64,000 nucleotides of DNA from Candidatus Poribacteria bacterium (GTDB lineage: Bacteria; Poribacteria; WGA-4E; WGA-3G). The stretch's first letter is position 1. Each line of letters begins with the position of its first letter. The translations under genes were made by a program, and so were the position numbers. Below, piece by piece: positions 53,427 to 62,278 of the stretch. Under the pieces are notes generated by a model. That model saw nothing but the letters and a program-made list of their open reading frames with translations. It ran no database searches and had not been told where the DNA came from. The stretch lies in contig OY282374.1 in NCBI GenBank assembly GCA_958295815.1, forward strand, positions 640,856 to 704,855, in the 5' to 3' direction.

Positions 53427-54266
53427 ATGCCAAATCAAACGTCAAGTGACGCACCGATACCGATGACGGACGAGCAGAAGTTTTTCTTTGATATGCGTGG
53501 TTGGATTCAGATACCGTCAGTATTATCAGAACCCGAAATCGAAGAGATGAAAGCAGAGGTCTATGCAGGTGCCAAACAGAGTTATCAAAGTGCCTTACAG
53601 AACTTGCTTGACCATCCAGCAATTGTTGGAATCCTAAACGAGATTTTATCCGAAGATCCATTTGTATCGGATGACTGTTACGGATTTCGATGTGAAGGAT
53701 CTTTCACGACTGTGAGACCACCAGGCTGGAGCATATCAGAACGTGGCGATAACGGTCTACCACACGTCGTGCGTCCACCCCAACAGGCGAACGCCATGCG
53801 GTATCAGGTCGCAGGCGGGAAGATATTTGCAGGATTAACCCGCGTCGTATGGGAACTTGAAGAGGTCAAGTCAGGACAGGGGGCGACCTCTTTTCTCAGT
53901 GGATCGCACAAAGCACACTTCAATTATGGAGGTCCTGACCGGTACCGTCCGAACATCAGTGAGTCGCCGTGGGAAGAAAATATGCGTGAAGTGATGGATG
54001 ACTATAGCTGCCCACCGGGTTCCGTTGTTATCTTCACTGAAAGCCTTGTCCACGCCGCAAACGATTGGACAAATCCATCGAATCCAAGGTGTGCTGTCTT
54101 CAATTGTTACAACTCAATCTGGGCACAGTGGCATCGGTTGAACCTAAGCCATGAAGTCATCGAAACAATGCCTCCGAAACGGCAATCGTTATTCCGTGGA
54201 ACGTGGGCAATAGGCGGCGGCCCAGGTGGCAACCGTGAATATTCGCTGGACAATAACACAACCTGA
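53427..54266 (+). CDS. Phytanoyl-CoA dioxygenase-like protein
   Basis: 279 aa with AGGAGA upstream. 'GQGATSFLSGSHKAHF' near residue 153, 'PPGSVVIFTESLVHAANDWTNP' near 192 (distal His) and 'RCAVFNCYNSIW' near 217 (2-oxoglutarate Arg) fit the PhyH family. The proximal H-x-D is not in its usual place: the equivalent segment 'GLPHVVRPPQQANAMRYQVAGGKIFAGLT' has only a single His. A known subgroup of PhyH-like proteins shares this layout, so the metal site may differ. Followed by a terminator. Confidence 0.78.
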   Translation: MPNQTSSDAPIPMTDEQKFFFDMRGWIQIPSVLSEPEIEEMKAEVYAGAKQSYQSALQNLLDHPAIVGILNEILSEDPFVSDDCYGFRCEGSFTTVRPPGWSISERGDNGLPHVVRPPQQANAMRYQVAGGKIFAGLTRVVWELEEVKSGQGATSFLSGSHKAHFNYGGPDRYRPNISESPWEENMREVMDDYSCPPGSVVIFTESLVHAANDWTNPSNPRCAVFNCYNSIWAQWHRLNLSHEVIETMPPKRQSLFRGTWAIGGGPGGNREYSLDNNTT

Positions 54267-54283
54267 TAACAAGCACGCTTGAT

Positions 54284-54316
54284 AGAACCACGCTGTCAAT
54301 CTGGGCGGTTCTTTTT
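54284..54316 (+). terminator. Probable rho-independent terminator after the PhyH-like gene
   Basis: AGAACC (54284-54289) pairs with GGTTCT (54307-54312), with a few more G-C pairs inside, followed by TTTTG. It lies 18 bases after the stop at 54266. Confidence 0.7.
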
Positions 54317-54406
54317 GTATTTTGTGAAAATTAATACCGACCTGTGCAACCTGTTCCTACTTTAACTCTAATTGCTATAAGTCCTTATAGGATTTATTTC
54401 TTTACT

Positions 54407-54434
54407 GAGAAATGGTCGACGAGTACCATTTCTC
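54407..54434. other. Strong hairpin upstream of the DUF3800 gene
   Basis: GAGAAATGGT (54407-54416), loop CGACGAGT, ACCATTTCTC (54425-54434): a perfect 10-bp stem followed by TTTAATTTTTTT. It looks like a terminator, but its position about 50 bases ahead of the DUF3800 start would also suit a regulatory leader. Confidence 0.5.
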
Positions 54435-54483
54435 TTTAATTTTTTTATCGGTAAATGGGAACCTGAAACGATGAACATACCAC

Positions 54484-55056
54484 ATGAACAATATTTACTG
54501 CTATATTGATGAATCTGGACAGGATACGCGGGGCGAATTTTTTAGTGTTTCTGTTGTGATTGTCAACACCACCCAGTTCCGTGATGCAGGCGAACGAAGG
54601 TTACTGAATATAGAAAGAGAAACTGGCAAGGGAATCGCAAAATGGAAGCGTACAAACTATGTGAGAAAAGAAAGTTATCTTCAAGCTATAACAACTATCG
54701 CAAAGTTGGAAGGATCTCTTTTCTATTCAATTCATATTAATACTCGAGATTATATTGGGGCAACTGTTGATACAATAACGCGAGTGGTTCAGCAGCGTAT
54801 GACAGGGACAGATAAATACAGGTTAACGGTTATAGTCGATGGATTAAATAAAAAAGAGAGGCAGCAGATTGCTAAACGATTAAGAAAAGAAGGTGTGGCA
54901 TATAAGAAAGTGCATGGGGTGAGAGATGAAAGTAGCGCGTGGATAAGGTTAGCTGACGCCCTTGCTGGATTTAGTCGGGATGCTTACGAGGACAAGCCTT
55001 ATGCGCCAAACCTATATTCTGACTTACAGCAACGAGGATTCCTTATTCGACTGTAA
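54484..55056 (+). CDS. DUF3800-domain protein
   Basis: 190 aa. The N-terminal 'IYCYIDESGQDTRGEFFSVSVVIVN' region at residues 4-28 and 'YRLTVIVDGLNKKERQQIAKRL' near 120 match DUF3800, an RNase-H-like family; conserved acidic residues (Asp and Glu of 'YIDESG', Asp of 'VDG', Asp in 'RLADALAGFSRD') could bind metal. The family is scattered among mobile and defence-related genes and is often accompanied by structured RNAs. The gene is A+T-rich compared with its neighbours, which suggests transfer. Ribosome site weak. Confidence 0.85.
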   Translation: MNNIYCYIDESGQDTRGEFFSVSVVIVNTTQFRDAGERRLLNIERETGKGIAKWKRTNYVRKESYLQAITTIAKLEGSLFYSIHINTRDYIGATVDTITRVVQQRMTGTDKYRLTVIVDGLNKKERQQIAKRLRKEGVAYKKVHGVRDESSAWIRLADALAGFSRDAYEDKPYAPNLYSDLQQRGFLIRL

Positions 55057-55067
55057 AAATAAAAAAA

Positions 55068-55175
55068 GCTAGAGTGTCTGGCTCTAGCAATCCAACATAG
55101 ACATACCACAATGGCAGAGGTCACGGTCGGCTGTCCCTAGTCTTCCCAGGGGGAAAACACCGTCCATACGGCACG
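55068..55175 (+). ncRNA. Candidate DUF3800-associated structured RNA
   Basis: Directly downstream of the DUF3800 stop lie GCTAGAG (55068-55074) paired with CTCTAGC (55082-55088), then ACGGT (55123-55127) paired with ACCGT (55159-55163) closing an inner CCCT/AGGG (55135-55138/55148-55151) hairpin, and a short CCGT/ACGG. Published comparative work describes a set of RNA motifs named after DUF3800 for their location; this has a similar setting. I cannot test which motif, if any, it matches. Confidence 0.5.
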
Positions 55176-55293
55176 TATTCGGGCAAAGAAATTATCTATA
55201 TTTAAAGTATACTGTAAAAAACATAGCTTGTCAAGTTTTTTCCCAATTTTTTGATTGATCGTCCAATCTGTAAACAGTCCGATTAATGGGAGT

Positions 55294-57354
55294 TTAGCCA
55301 CTTTTTTCAGCAGTTAGCACCAACGCACTGCGAGCCGGGACATAAAGCTGGATGGATTGCGTATGTCCCTCCATAGGGACATCTTGCCACGGATAATGGA
55401 CACCCTCTACGGCACCCTGACCGCCGTAAGCAGCAGCATCAGTATCGAGAATGAGGCGATAATCTGCCTTCTGAGGTACCGGAACGCGCCAATCCGTGAC
55501 GGATGCTGTCGGGTGAAAGTTGAAAGCAAAGACGGTCCCGCCACGCTCGTACACAATCTGTTTTGCATCCTCATGGATAAATAGAAGATAAATGCTTTCA
55601 TCGGCAAGGACACGGTGTGCTATGTCAAGATGCTGCACTGCGCGGTCGAAAGCGTTGAGATGCTTGTAGCGGAGCGTGTCATCGTCAACGAGGGACCACT
55701 GCCGACGCGCATACCAGTAGGAATCATTATTCCCTGCGCGCGGAAAATCTATCCATTCAGGGTGTCCAAACTCATTTCCCATAAAGTTGAGATACCCTTC
55801 ACCGCCTAAGCTAAACGTCAGAAGGCGGATGAGTTTGTGGAGCGCAATCCCCCTTGCAACCACGAGGTTTGTCGTGGAAATACTCATGTCTGTGTAAAGC
55901 TCGGTATTCATCAGTTGCATAGCAAGCGTCTTGTCGCCAACAATGCTCTGGTCGTGGCTTTCGACATAGGCGATATGTTTTTCACCCGTGCGGCGGTTGC
56001 GTAACATGCCGTAAATCTCGCCAATCTGCCAGTCTTCGTCCTGCTTCTCTTTCAGCAGTTGAATCCAATAGTCTGGGATCCCCATTGCGAGCCGGTAATC
56101 AAAGCCAAGACCACCTTCATGGCTAGGACGCGCGAGACCGGGCATTCCACTCATATCCTCAGCAATCGAAATTGCAGCGCGGTTAACACTATGGACAACC
56201 TCATTTGCCAGCATCAGATAGGCAATAGCATCTAACTCAACGTCGGCACCAAAATAATCGGCGTATCCTTCGAATTCTCGCCCTAATCCGTGATCGCTAT
56301 AGAGCATACTCGTGATACCATCAAACCTGAACCCGTCAAACCTATAGCTCTCCAACCAGTAACGGATATTACTCAGTAGAAATCGCTGTACTTCGTATTT
56401 GCTGTAATCGAAACATCGCGAATCCCAGGCGGTGTGCTCACCTTTCGCACCGGCATGGAAATATTGATCTGCCGTGCCGTCAAAATGGCTCAATCCTTCG
56501 TTGATATTTTTAACAGCGTGGCTGTGCACCAGATCCATAATAACCAGTAATCCCATGCTGTGCGCTGTATCAATAAGTTCTTTGAGTTCTTCTGGGGTTC
56601 CGAAACGACTTGAGACAGCGAAGAAATTGCTTACGTGATACCCGAAACTCGCATAATACGGATGTTCCATCACCGCCATGAGTTGAATGGCGTTATAGCC
56701 TAAATCGGCGATTCGAGGTAGCACATTTTCTCTGAACTCGACGAATGTGCCCACCTTTTCTGCTTCTTGTGCCATACCGACGTGGGCTTCGTAAATCCGC
56801 AATCCTTCGCTTTCGACATCAAAACCGGGCGCGTGATGTTTCCAGTGATACGGATGCGGTGGTGCCCAATACTGTCCGCTGAAATCAATGTCGCCTTCCT
56901 GGATGACGCGCTGAATATACGCAGGAATTCGGTCGAGTCCACCGGCTTCTGATACGACGTGCACTTTGATTCTGCTGCCGTGTGTGAGCCGATCAGCATA
57001 GTCTCTATCGGGCAAAAAAAGATGCCAGATGCCCCATTCGTCAACAGACATCCGGTGTGCCTCACGATCCCAGCCGTTAAAATCACCTATCAGCGAGAGG
57101 GAATGTGCGTTCGGTGCCCACTCACGATACCAGACCCCGATTTCGCCATCACACCCGCCGCGGTTGAAGCCAAAATAGTGGTGTCCTTGACTTATTTCGC
57201 CTAATACACCCCCTGTCTTTTCGATCTCCGCTCTAAAACGTTGGTAGTGTGCAAACCGTTCGCGTAGTTGCGTGGCATACGGTTTTAGTAAGGGATCTCT
57301 TGCGATGAGGGCAGCGGCGTTACGCATGCTGCCTTTTGAAGGTCGTTTTCCCAT
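55294..57354 (-). CDS. glgB: 1,4-alpha-glucan branching enzyme
   Basis: 686 aa. N-terminal CBM48-like part ('VWYREWAPNAHSLSLIGDFNGWDREAHRM' region near 72-100) followed by a GH13 barrel: 'DLVHSHAVKNINEGLSHFDG' near 273, nucleophile Asp in 'FDGFRFDGITSMLYSDHG' near 345, Glu in 'SIAEDMSGMPGLARP' near 400 and the third acid in 'YVESHDQSIVGDKTLAM' near 465. The 'GEGYLNFMGNEFGHPEWIDFPR' region near 520 is typical of eukaryotic-like branching enzymes (GH13_8). It introduces alpha-1,6 branches into glycogen. Divergent from the gene at 57416. Confidence 0.94.
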   Translation of the reverse strand: MGKRPSKGSMRNAAALIARDPLLKPYATQLRERFAHYQRFRAEIEKTGGVLGEISQGHHYFGFNRGGCDGEIGVWYREWAPNAHSLSLIGDFNGWDREAHRMSVDEWGIWHLFLPDRDYADRLTHGSRIKVHVVSEAGGLDRIPAYIQRVIQEGDIDFSGQYWAPPHPYHWKHHAPGFDVESEGLRIYEAHVGMAQEAEKVGTFVEFRENVLPRIADLGYNAIQLMAVMEHPYYASFGYHVSNFFAVSSRFGTPEELKELIDTAHSMGLLVIMDLVHSHAVKNINEGLSHFDGTADQYFHAGAKGEHTAWDSRCFDYSKYEVQRFLLSNIRYWLESYRFDGFRFDGITSMLYSDHGLGREFEGYADYFGADVELDAIAYLMLANEVVHSVNRAAISIAEDMSGMPGLARPSHEGGLGFDYRLAMGIPDYWIQLLKEKQDEDWQIGEIYGMLRNRRTGEKHIAYVESHDQSIVGDKTLAMQLMNTELYTDMSISTTNLVVARGIALHKLIRLLTFSLGGEGYLNFMGNEFGHPEWIDFPRAGNNDSYWYARRQWSLVDDDTLRYKHLNAFDRAVQHLDIAHRVLADESIYLLFIHEDAKQIVYERGGTVFAFNFHPTASVTDWRVPVPQKADYRLILDTDAAAYGGQGAVEGVHYPWQDVPMEGHTQSIQLYVPARSALVLTAEKSG

Positions 57355-57380
57355 AATGTATCAGTTTACCACAAGACGAC

Positions 57381-57409
57381 TTGCAATTCAATGCGATATA
57401 CGCTAACAT
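57381..57409 (+). promoter_or_regulatory. Sigma-70-type promoter, possibly giving a leaderless mRNA
   Basis: TTGCAA (57381-57386), 17 bases, TAACAT (57404-57409). The expected transcription start (6-7 bases on) falls at or next to the ATG at 57416, and there is no Shine-Dalgarno sequence. Confidence 0.45.
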
Positions 57410-57415
57410 AGGCAC

Positions 57416-58480
57416 ATGCAAACACTTCTCCGCCGAATAGCAATATACTTCATATTGATAGCACTCATAGTGTTGTTCTCTTCAGATGTTAAGGCAATTG
57501 TGACTCCATTTGAAATTCAGGTGTTTAACGGGGCGACAAAAGAGATACAACCCTATACGCTCATTTCTGGAAAACGATACCGACTTCAGGCAGTCTCACC
57601 GGATAAAAAAGTGCTTTCAGCGCAGTGGTTCCTCTCAGGGAATTTAGGCAGAATTACAACTGATATATCGACGAGGCTAACAGCAGTTTTTGTCGGAGAA
57701 GGGAGCCTTATCTGTCGTGTAGAGGATGTAGAACAGCGTGTGAAGTTAAGCGTTGTCCGTGAAACGAAGACTATCGGTGGTAGTGGTGGAAAAATCCAAA
57801 GTCCAGCGGGTGTGATATTAGAACTCCCTAAAGGTGCGCTTACGACTGAACAGAAAATAGGGATAGAAATTGTGGCACCACCCGAATTACCACTAACAGC
57901 ACATAGATTCGTGCGTGTCATCCAAATTTCACCGAAAAAACTCGTCTTAAAACGACCCGGACGCCTTACCTTTCTATTTGGAGAAGACGGGTTCATGGAT
58001 GCAAAACCACAACTCTTTTTTTGGGAGGCGTTTGGAAAAAAATGGGTGCCGTTACAAAGTAGCGATACCGCGATTCAAGGCGGTGTGTCTATTTCTATTA
58101 ACCACTTCGGGGTTTATACCATGATGGCAGCTATACCTGATGAATTGAAACGTACCGAGCGACTACAGATTCAGAACGTCAAACTCGCGCCGCGCGTCTT
58201 TTTCGCACCAGACAGACATCGGTTGACAATAGCATATAGACTCAACGCGCCAGATGCGATGCAGATATTTGTAACGATGGATATCTTCAACCTTCGGGGT
58301 AGGCGAGTTCGGCGACTGCTCGAAGAAGTCCCGCTCTACACTGGGGAAAACGCGGCACAATGGGACGGATTGACAGATGCTGGAAGGCTTATCCGAAATG
58401 GACGTTACCTGCTTGTAATCCGTGCGAGAACCGGTTTGCAACAAGCGATACATCGAAAACTGGTCGTAGTCTTTAAATAG
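57416..58480 (+). CDS. Secreted protein with ZU5-like and FlgD-like domains
   Basis: 354 aa. Signal peptide with cleavage after VKA near residue 27. An Ig-like segment is followed by 'GGSGGKIQSPAGVILELPKGALTTEQKIGIEIVAPPELP' region near 120-160, typical of ZU5-like domains, and the C-terminus 'MDIFNLRGRRVRRLLEEVPLYTGENAAQWDGLTDAGRLIRNGRYLLVIRA' region near 285-345 matches the FlgD Ig-like fold that ends many secreted proteins of the Bacteroidetes/Poribacteria world. Probably surface-associated. No W-G tail. Confidence 0.75.
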   Translation: MQTLLRRIAIYFILIALIVLFSSDVKAIVTPFEIQVFNGATKEIQPYTLISGKRYRLQAVSPDKKVLSAQWFLSGNLGRITTDISTRLTAVFVGEGSLICRVEDVEQRVKLSVVRETKTIGGSGGKIQSPAGVILELPKGALTTEQKIGIEIVAPPELPLTAHRFVRVIQISPKKLVLKRPGRLTFLFGEDGFMDAKPQLFFWEAFGKKWVPLQSSDTAIQGGVSISINHFGVYTMMAAIPDELKRTERLQIQNVKLAPRVFFAPDRHRLTIAYRLNAPDAMQIFVTMDIFNLRGRRVRRLLEEVPLYTGENAAQWDGLTDAGRLIRNGRYLLVIRARTGLQQAIHRKLVVVFK

Positions 58481-58508
58481 AATTAACGTGTGAAGTGATT
58501 TTCACATT

Positions 58509-58606
58509 GTGGGAGGGGTTTGTAACCCCGAATTCCCACGAAAAAAATAGAGAACTCCCTTCAGTAGTGGTCTGGGTTACCACATTGCTACCGTGGAGAG
58601 TTCTCT
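58509..58606. repeat. Two nested hairpins downstream of the ZU5/FlgD protein
   Basis: First hairpin: GTGGG (58509-58513) with CCCAC (58535-58539), inside which GGGGTT-TGT-AACCCC (58515-58529). Second: AGAGAACTC (58549-58557) with GAGTTCTCT (58598-58606), inside which GTGGT/ACCAC (58567-58571/58579-58583). The second is followed by TTTCGATTT and may terminate transcription of the plus-strand gene. Likely dispersed structural repeats. Confidence 0.5.
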
Positions 58607-58708
58607 TTCGATTTCTACATTGTGCTATTTTTTGTACCAAGTTTACGTTACATCGCACATATATTTGGGACTCTGACGTTGCTTGTCAGAGATGTTTGTC
58701 TTTCGGTT

Positions 58709-59818
58709 TTACTCAGAGTTTTCGGACTTTTCCCAATATGCGTGTCTACGAAGGGTGCGGATGTCAATATCCAACGATTCAGCTGCTTCACGTAGCGATT
58801 CGTATTGCTGTATACGTTTCTGGGCAACCTCACGTAGAATTTGATTCTGGTTCATGTCTTCTATATTGAGAAACTCCCGTTTTCGGTCTATTCTCAGTGC
58901 GCTGGAAATCTGTGGACTCTGCCAAAGTGCCGGGGACTGCGTTGAGAGTTCATGCATAATAGTATGCTGTGTCTCCGGGTGAAGTGATTCCCATATTGCG
59001 TTCTGTGTTTCTGGCGGAAGTGTCTGCCATATAGAAATAAGGGTCTGAACGAATTCAGGATAAATCTCTGGAAAATCTCTGGATTCGAGTCTGTCAGTTG
59101 TTGCCAGAGCAACAGCCGTCTGGACGCTACTCCGCAACTGACGGATGTTCCCAGGCCACGCAGCCCGTTCGAGACGCGTGAGTGCCTCCCGAGTAATTCC
59201 AGTAACACCTTTCTCATATTCTGCATTGAACTCACTGATAAATGCTTCTACTAAAGGCGCGATATCCTCCGAACGCTCCCTTAGCGGCGGGAGGTGAAAC
59301 ATCATGCCTTTAAGCCGGTAGTAGAGATCCTCCCGAAATTCCGATTCCGCGACGGCTTTTACAATATTCTTGTTGGTCGCCGCAATAATGTGGACATCTA
59401 CCGTCAAAGTCTCGTTTCCACCGAGTCGAGTGAATCTTGCTGTATCCAAGACACGAAGCAGCATTTTCTGTGCGTCTAACGTCATTTCGGGGACCTCATC
59501 CAAAAAGAGGATGCCGCCGTTTGCCACTTCAAACGCACCTCGACGCTGGCGGATCGCGCTTGTAAATGCCCCTGCCTCATGCCCAAAAAGTTCACTTTGC
59601 AGGAGTTCTGCGGAGAATCTCCCGCAGTTGATAGCTATAAACGGTTGATCGCGTCGTGGACCATTTTCATGAATGTATCTTGCGACGCCTTCCTTACCAA
59701 CGCCGGTTTCACCGGTAATGAAAAGCGGAATGTTTGACTTGACTATTTCCTGAGTCGTTTTATAAATCGCCTGCATTGGCGCAGACGGTAATTGTATGAA
59801 TGCTGATTGCGGACTCAT
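58709..59818 (-). CDS. Sigma-54-dependent transcriptional activator without sensor domain, copy 1
   Basis: 369 aa. The AAA+ domain begins almost at the N-terminus: Walker A GETGVGKE at residues 36-43, the sigma-54-contact loop GAFTSA at 83-88 (canonical GAFTGA), Walker B 'GGILFLDEVPEM' near 101-112, 'AATNKNIVKAV' near 150, arginine fingers in 'REDLYYRLKGMMFHLPPLRER' near 165. A long linker ('SIWQTLPPETQNAIWESLHP') precedes a C-terminal Fis-type helix-turn-helix ('SLREAAESLDIDIRTLRRHA'). There is no receiver, GAF or PAS domain, so control must come from expression level or partner proteins. No sigma-54 promoter is seen upstream. Confidence 0.92.
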   Translation of the reverse strand: MSPQSAFIQLPSAPMQAIYKTTQEIVKSNIPLFITGETGVGKEGVARYIHENGPRRDQPFIAINCGRFSAELLQSELFGHEAGAFTSAIRQRRGAFEVANGGILFLDEVPEMTLDAQKMLLRVLDTARFTRLGGNETLTVDVHIIAATNKNIVKAVAESEFREDLYYRLKGMMFHLPPLRERSEDIAPLVEAFISEFNAEYEKGVTGITREALTRLERAAWPGNIRQLRSSVQTAVALATTDRLESRDFPEIYPEFVQTLISIWQTLPPETQNAIWESLHPETQHTIMHELSTQSPALWQSPQISSALRIDRKREFLNIEDMNQNQILREVAQKRIQQYESLREAAESLDIDIRTLRRHAYWEKSENSE

Positions 59819-60169
59819 AATGTGCTCCTTAAAGTATATTTTAATACGGACGAAGAATATATTTAAGTTCGGGCAATTATATTCCCTAAAAGCAAGCCAC
59901 AGGACGATGCGTCATTACCGTTTGCAACCTTTTTTCGCTCATAGGAAGTATAGAACTGCCACGGTACAAAAACCGGTCTTCCATAGCACATTGTTTTTTT
60001 TTCGGGTTAACGCTGAATATGAATTTTAGGTTGACCTAATATTCGTATCTTGACAGTACCTATACACATCATGTGTATGATACGTGCACGGATTGATTGT
60101 GTTAAATGGGAATTAGCTCTTTCTTATCATGCTTCCTACCAAGACTCTGCATTTAGGAGTGGATGGGTG
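59819..60169. promoter_or_regulatory. Intergenic region between the activators with two palindromes
   Basis: No gene. Two operator-like palindromes: TTAGGTTGACCTAA at 60026-60039 (6-2-6) and ATACACATCATGTGTAT at 60062-60078 (8-1-8, perfect). A TTGACA at 60050-60055 lies between them. They could be binding sites controlling copy 1, although 210-260 bases from its start. Confidence 0.45.
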
Positions 60170-61276
60170 CTATGACTCCTCTACTTCTTTCCATTGCGCG
60201 TATCTCTGAAGCGTACGGATATCAATACTTAACGATTCAGCTGCTTCTCGCAGGGAGGAATTTCGCTGTATCCGCTTCTGGGCAACCGCACGTAGAATTT
60301 GATTCTGATTCATGTTTTCTATATTCAGAGATTCACCCTCTTCGATCGTTTGTGGTATATTAGAAATGGGTGGGTTACGCCAGAATCCTGCTGTCTGCTT
60401 TGAGAGCTCGTGCATAATTGTGTGCTGTGTCTCGAGAGAAAGTGTTTCCCAAATTGCGTCTTGTGTTTCTGACGGAAGTATTTGCCATATAGAGATAAGG
60501 GCTTGGGCGAGTTCTGGATAGATACCCGGAAAATCTTTGGGTTCGAGTCTGTTGGTTGTTGAAAGTGCAACAGCTGTCTGAACTGTGCTCCGCAACTGAC
60601 GGATATTCCCGGGCCACGCAGCCTGCGCAAGACGTGTGAGGGCATCCGAGGTAATCCCGGTAACACTTTTCCCGTGTTCTGCACCGAACTCGCTGATAAA
60701 CGCTTCTACTAAAGGTGCGATGTCCTCAGGACGCTCCCGTAGTGGCGGTAGATGAAGCATCATGCCCTTAAGACGATAATAGAGATCTTCCCTAAATTCC
60801 TTTTCCGAAACCGATTTTGTAATATCTCTGTTGGTTGCCACTACAATATGGATATCTACCGACAAAACTTCATTTCCACCCAGACGCGTGAATGTCGCTG
60901 TGTCCAAGACGCGTAGCAACATTTTCTGTGCATCCAACGACATTTCGGGGACCTCATCCAAAAAGAGAATGCCACCATTTGCCACTTCAAACGCTCCTCG
61001 ACGCTGGCGGATTGCACTCGTAAACGCCCCTGCTTCATGTCCAAAAAGTTCACTTTGCAAGAGTTCTGCGGAAAACCTACCACAGTTAATGGCTATAAAC
61101 GGTTGATCGCGTCGAGGACCACTTTCATGAATGTATCTTGCAATGCCTTCCTTACCGACACCGGTTTCACCTGTAATGAAGAATGGGATGTTTGACCTAC
61201 CAACCTGCTGGATTGTGTTATAAATCGCCTGCATTGGTGCCGATGGCAATTGGATGAACACTGACTGTTGTTGCAT
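60170..61276 (-). CDS. Sigma-54-dependent transcriptional activator without sensor domain, copy 2
   Basis: 368 aa, a close paralogue of copy 1 over its whole length, including the unusual linker ('SIWQILPSETQDAIWETLSL') and the Fis-type C-terminus ('SLREAAESLSIDIRTLQRYA'). Walker A GETGVGKE at residues 36-43, contact loop again GAFTSA, Walker B 'GGILFLDEVPEM'. The recognition helices differ in a few positions between copies (DIRTLRRHA versus DIRTLQRYA), so DNA specificity could differ. It has its own sigma-54 promoter upstream (61317-61332), implying autoregulation or a cascade. Ribosome site AAAGGAG. Confidence 0.92.
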   Translation of the reverse strand: MQQQSVFIQLPSAPMQAIYNTIQQVGRSNIPFFITGETGVGKEGIARYIHESGPRRDQPFIAINCGRFSAELLQSELFGHEAGAFTSAIRQRRGAFEVANGGILFLDEVPEMSLDAQKMLLRVLDTATFTRLGGNEVLSVDIHIVVATNRDITKSVSEKEFREDLYYRLKGMMLHLPPLRERPEDIAPLVEAFISEFGAEHGKSVTGITSDALTRLAQAAWPGNIRQLRSTVQTAVALSTTNRLEPKDFPGIYPELAQALISIWQILPSETQDAIWETLSLETQHTIMHELSKQTAGFWRNPPISNIPQTIEEGESLNIENMNQNQILRAVAQKRIQRNSSLREAAESLSIDIRTLQRYAQWKEVEES

Positions 61277-61316
61277 AATAACTCCTTTAAAACCGAATCA
61301 CTTATTGTATTTTTAA

Positions 61317-61332
61317 GCAAATTTCGTGCCAA
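61317..61332 (-). promoter_or_regulatory. Sigma-54 promoter of activator copy 2
   Basis: On the minus strand TTGGCACGAAATTTGC has GG and GC separated by exactly ten bases, matching the -24/-12 consensus TGGCACG-N4-TTGC. It lies 41 bases from the ATG at 61276. Further upstream (61419-61410, minus) CTGTGTTTAC resembles the start of the box seen at the two other sigma-54 promoters. Confidence 0.75.
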
Positions 61333-62152
61333 TGCGCGCGATGAAATATAGTGTGTTTTTACCAAATTATCGCTACGATCTGAAGCATGTTTTTTACCTG
61401 TATGCTGCTGTAAACACAGGCGCACACTGAGTTTATCGGTATAAGTATCGGTTTTATTCTTTTTCCAAAAAACTACCTCCATTGGAGAAGTGATGTCCAT
61501 TTGTCGTTCCTATTTTGTTGTAAGGACGCAAAGATTGCCGTGTCATGCGCAAGATTTGTTCCGTTATGTGAAGAAGGCTATGTAAACAATAACCCTATGT
61601 TGGCAATGCCTGACACCTATCGCATCACTAAGTGCCAAAGTCCTCACACAACCGAAGGACTTCAAGGTTTCACTGGTATATGATCCTTTTCGCCTTGCTG
61701 AATTTATCAATTTTTGTAAATTATATTCGTTTTTTTGTAAATTATATTCATTTTTTCAACAATACCTTGCCTATAAAGAAGGATTCTAAACGGATACTAT
61801 TTTTTGAGTTGGGTAATTTGTGTGAGAGAAAAGTGAATCTGTACGTGGCTAAGCATTTTCGCGCCACTGTCCACTGGAAGGTCTATATCTTTTTATATTT
61901 CACTGTTATGTTAGGTTTTCGGTTCCTGTTTTAGGAGAGGAATAGCGACTGGGAGGTCGATCCTGAAGTGAAAGACATCAAATAGGCGAGCTACTGAAAC
62001 TGAAGTTACCACTAAAGCACTAATCAAATATTGCAAGTCCACGTAAAGATAATTGTATTCATAATACAAAATTGATAATTAAATGTCTTAATATGGCTAA
62101 TTATACATTAATTTTCCTTGAAAGTCAAATGAAATTTGCAAAAAATTCCTTA
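61333..62152. other. Non-coding A+T-rich stretch
   Basis: No convincing gene. Short frames (61501-61683, 61632-61934) have no recognisable composition. Near 61711-61755 TTTTTGTAAATTATATTC is repeated in tandem with a 21-base period. Otherwise I see nothing I can name. Confidence 0.5.
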
Positions 62153-62278
62153 AAGGTAGTAGGCACACTCCGTGTGCCGTTCCCCGTATGCCGTTCCCAA
62201 AGTAGTAAACACACTCCGTGTGCCGTTCCCCCGTATTCCGTTCCCAAAGTAGTAGGCACACTCCGTGTGCCGTAACAC
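62153..62278. repeat. Dispersed hairpin repeat family A, three units
   Basis: Three units of AAGTAGTA plus the hairpin GGCACACTCCGTGTGCC (middle one AACACACTCCGTGTGCC), separated by short CCGTTCCC-type spacers. The frames over it give peptides such as VVGTLRVP, which are not real proteins. Confidence 0.85.

Noticed and set aside
61501..61934. Two overlapping plus-strand frames
   Set aside because: A+T-rich, no ribosome site, no domain pattern; one spans the tandem TTTTTGTAAATTATATTC repeat.
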